Shown here piece by piece: positions 4,928 to 5,798 of a DNA stretch of 5,798 bases. The notes under the pieces were generated by a model. That model did not search any database, was not told the origin of the DNA, and worked only from the letters and a program-made list of their open reading frames with translations. Where the stretch lies: assembly GCA_015064425.1 (NCBI GenBank), contig SVSF01000103.1, forward strand, positions 1-5,798, read 5' to 3'. Origin of the DNA: Oscillospiraceae bacterium (GTDB lineage: Bacteria; Bacillota_A; Clostridia; Oscillospirales; CAG-272). The stretch's first letter is position 1. Every line of letters starts with the position of its first letter. The translations under genes and the position numbers were made by a program.

Positions 4928-5798
4928 TCAACCGAGGGTTACATCCCACTTCGCAAGATATTGAGCAAAAAGAACTGCGTCCTTTGAATCAATATATCCA
5001 TCCTTATTACAGTCTGAAGAGCTAATATCAAGCTCAACACCCCACTTTGCAAGATACTGGGCAAGAAGAACCGCATCCTTTGAATCGATATTCTTATCAC
5101 CGTTCATATCACCGATTTTTTTAATTATCAGATCAATTATTGGGCAAATGGTATAGTTATCAAGCTCAAAATAATCTTCTCCGGCATCAGGTATGACCTC
5201 TACGTAGATATTTTCTAAAGATTCATCCGAAATCTCATGCAAAATGTATTTACATTCCCCGGATTCAAGCGATACTTGCTCACTATGTATAATTTCTCCG
5301 TTTTCATCATTGCGTCGGAAACATACGATTCCCTTTCCGCCCATATTTCCGTTATTTTGGAGAGTTGCATTTACGTAGTTTACATTACCTATTATCTTAT
5401 TATCAACAGCAACGTTAAAGTCAAAATAATATACGTTTATTTTTTTATCTACCTTAACACCGTTTTCGTCAGTCAATGTAATTTTCTCTACGTCGTCCTC
5501 AGCAGAAAGTGTATACATAAATGATACCTCGACTGTTTCTCCGGACAAAACAGATATGTCATATCTGCTTGAGGATGCCCCGGCATCAACAGTAAACCAA
5601 TTTGCCACTTCAGTTCCTATATTCTTTAACCTCAGCTTTAGTTCGACCACCCCGTCATCAAACAGGTCATTATGATCATATTTTACATCTTCAATCATAA
5701 GCGAAACAGAAGGTTCAAAAATCTCAGAGCAAAGATCACAATTCAGCTTCACGCTCTCTGAACTTAAATCAGCATCAGCTCTTCTGTAAGCAAGGAGA
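4928..5798 (-). CDS. Secreted dockerin-containing protein, C-terminal part, 5' end outside window
   Basis: The frame stays open to the right edge, where it reads LLAYRRADADLSSES before the GTG at 5752. That GTG is therefore internal, and 289 C-terminal residues are visible. Two beta-sandwich segments come first, roughly residues 27-115 and 116-215; features such as LRLKNIGTEVANWF and NATLQNNGNMGG resemble CARDB-type domains. Residues 228-289 are a type I dockerin with two calcium loops, DMNGDKNIDSKD and DCNKDGYIDSKD, having acidic or Asn ligands at positions 1, 3, 5, 9 and 12, each followed by AVL-AQYLAKW. Dockerins bind cohesins on scaffoldins or on the cell surface. The catalytic or adhesive part, if any, lies upstream outside the window, so the protein's function cannot be stated. 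There is no C-terminal membrane anchor or sorting signal. Confidence 0.85.
   Translation of the reverse strand, partial: LLAYRRADADLSSESVKLNCDLCSEIFEPSVSLMIEDVKYDHNDLFDDGVVELKLRLKNIGTEVANWFTVDAGASSSRYDISVLSGETVEVSFMYTLSAEDDVEKITLTDENGVKVDKKINVYYFDFNVAVDNKIIGNVNYVNATLQNNGNMGGKGIVCFRRNDENGEIIHSEQVSLESGECKYILHEISDESLENIYVEVIPDAGEDYFELDNYTICPIIDLIIKKIGDMNGDKNIDSKDAVLLAQYLAKWGVELDISSSDCNKDGYIDSKDAVLFAQYLAKWDVTLG
4945..5091 (-). repeat. Tandem internal duplication encoding the two dockerin repeats
   Basis: Two 51-bp copies, 4945-4995 and 5041-5091, lie 96 bp (32 codons) apart and match at 44 of 51 positions. All seven differences are transitions, and six are silent; the exception gives Phe in the C-terminal copy and Leu in the other. 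They encode the IDSKDAVL-AQYLAKW helix of each calcium-binding repeat. Confidence 0.85.

Noticed and set aside
5237..5524. Plus-strand open frame of 95 codons opposite the dockerin gene
   Set aside because: Its composition is Phe/Tyr/Ile/Val-rich, as expected from the reverse complement of an Asp/Asn/Glu-rich coding region, and no domain or ribosome binding site is evident.
5750..5752. GTG as the start of the dockerin protein
   Set aside because: The frame continues open to the window edge, no Shine-Dalgarno precedes the GTG, and no signal peptide follows it, although a secreted protein needs one.

Overview
This window reads as chromosomal DNA from a low-to-mid GC Gram-positive anaerobe, most likely a gut or rumen member of the class Clostridia. 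The grounds are strong AGGAG-type ribosome binding sites, a DUF1700/DUF4097 envelope gene pair, a bacterial RadA, and a secreted protein ending in a type I dockerin whose repeats resemble those of gut Clostridia. The lineage is an inference; there is no rRNA or other marker in the window.

Layout from left to right. (1) Bases 1-761, plus strand: the C-terminal part of the DNA-repair ATPase RadA, whose N-terminus lies outside the window. (2) Bases 760-796: a perfect 17-bp hairpin acting as a shared terminator between radA and the convergent gene. (3) Bases 795-2575, minus strand: a two-gene operon, a DUF1700-type membrane protein followed by a DUF4097 beta-repeat protein, joined by an ATGA overlap. 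The PadR-family regulator that commonly accompanies such pairs is not next to them here. (4) Bases 2576-2709: a 134-bp intergenic region with two good sigma-A-like promoters that face each other, so the start regions of the two divergent transcripts are predicted to overlap. (5) Bases 2710-4863, plus strand: a tight three-gene operon, trmB (tRNA m7G46 methyltransferase), a nitroreductase-family flavoprotein, and truB (tRNA pseudouridine-55 synthase), with overlaps of 8 and 4 bp. (6) Bases 4875-4906: a GC-rich terminator hairpin between convergent genes. (7) Bases 4928-5798, minus strand: the C-terminal end of a large secreted protein, with two CARDB-like beta-sandwich segments and a two-repeat dockerin; the gene runs off the right edge.

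The trmB-nitroreductase-truB operon places a flavoenzyme of unknown substrate between two enzymes that modify the tRNA elbow region. The DUF1700/DUF4097 pair looks like a small envelope-associated module with an acidic cytoplasmic linker, a basic C-terminal tail and an extracytoplasmic beta-helix-like partner. Nothing here is a clearly new defence or mobile system. The points most worth checking are the overlapping promoters, the nitroreductase in the tRNA-modification operon, and the unusual charge pattern of the DUF1700 protein. No stretch longer than 300 bases lacks a gene.
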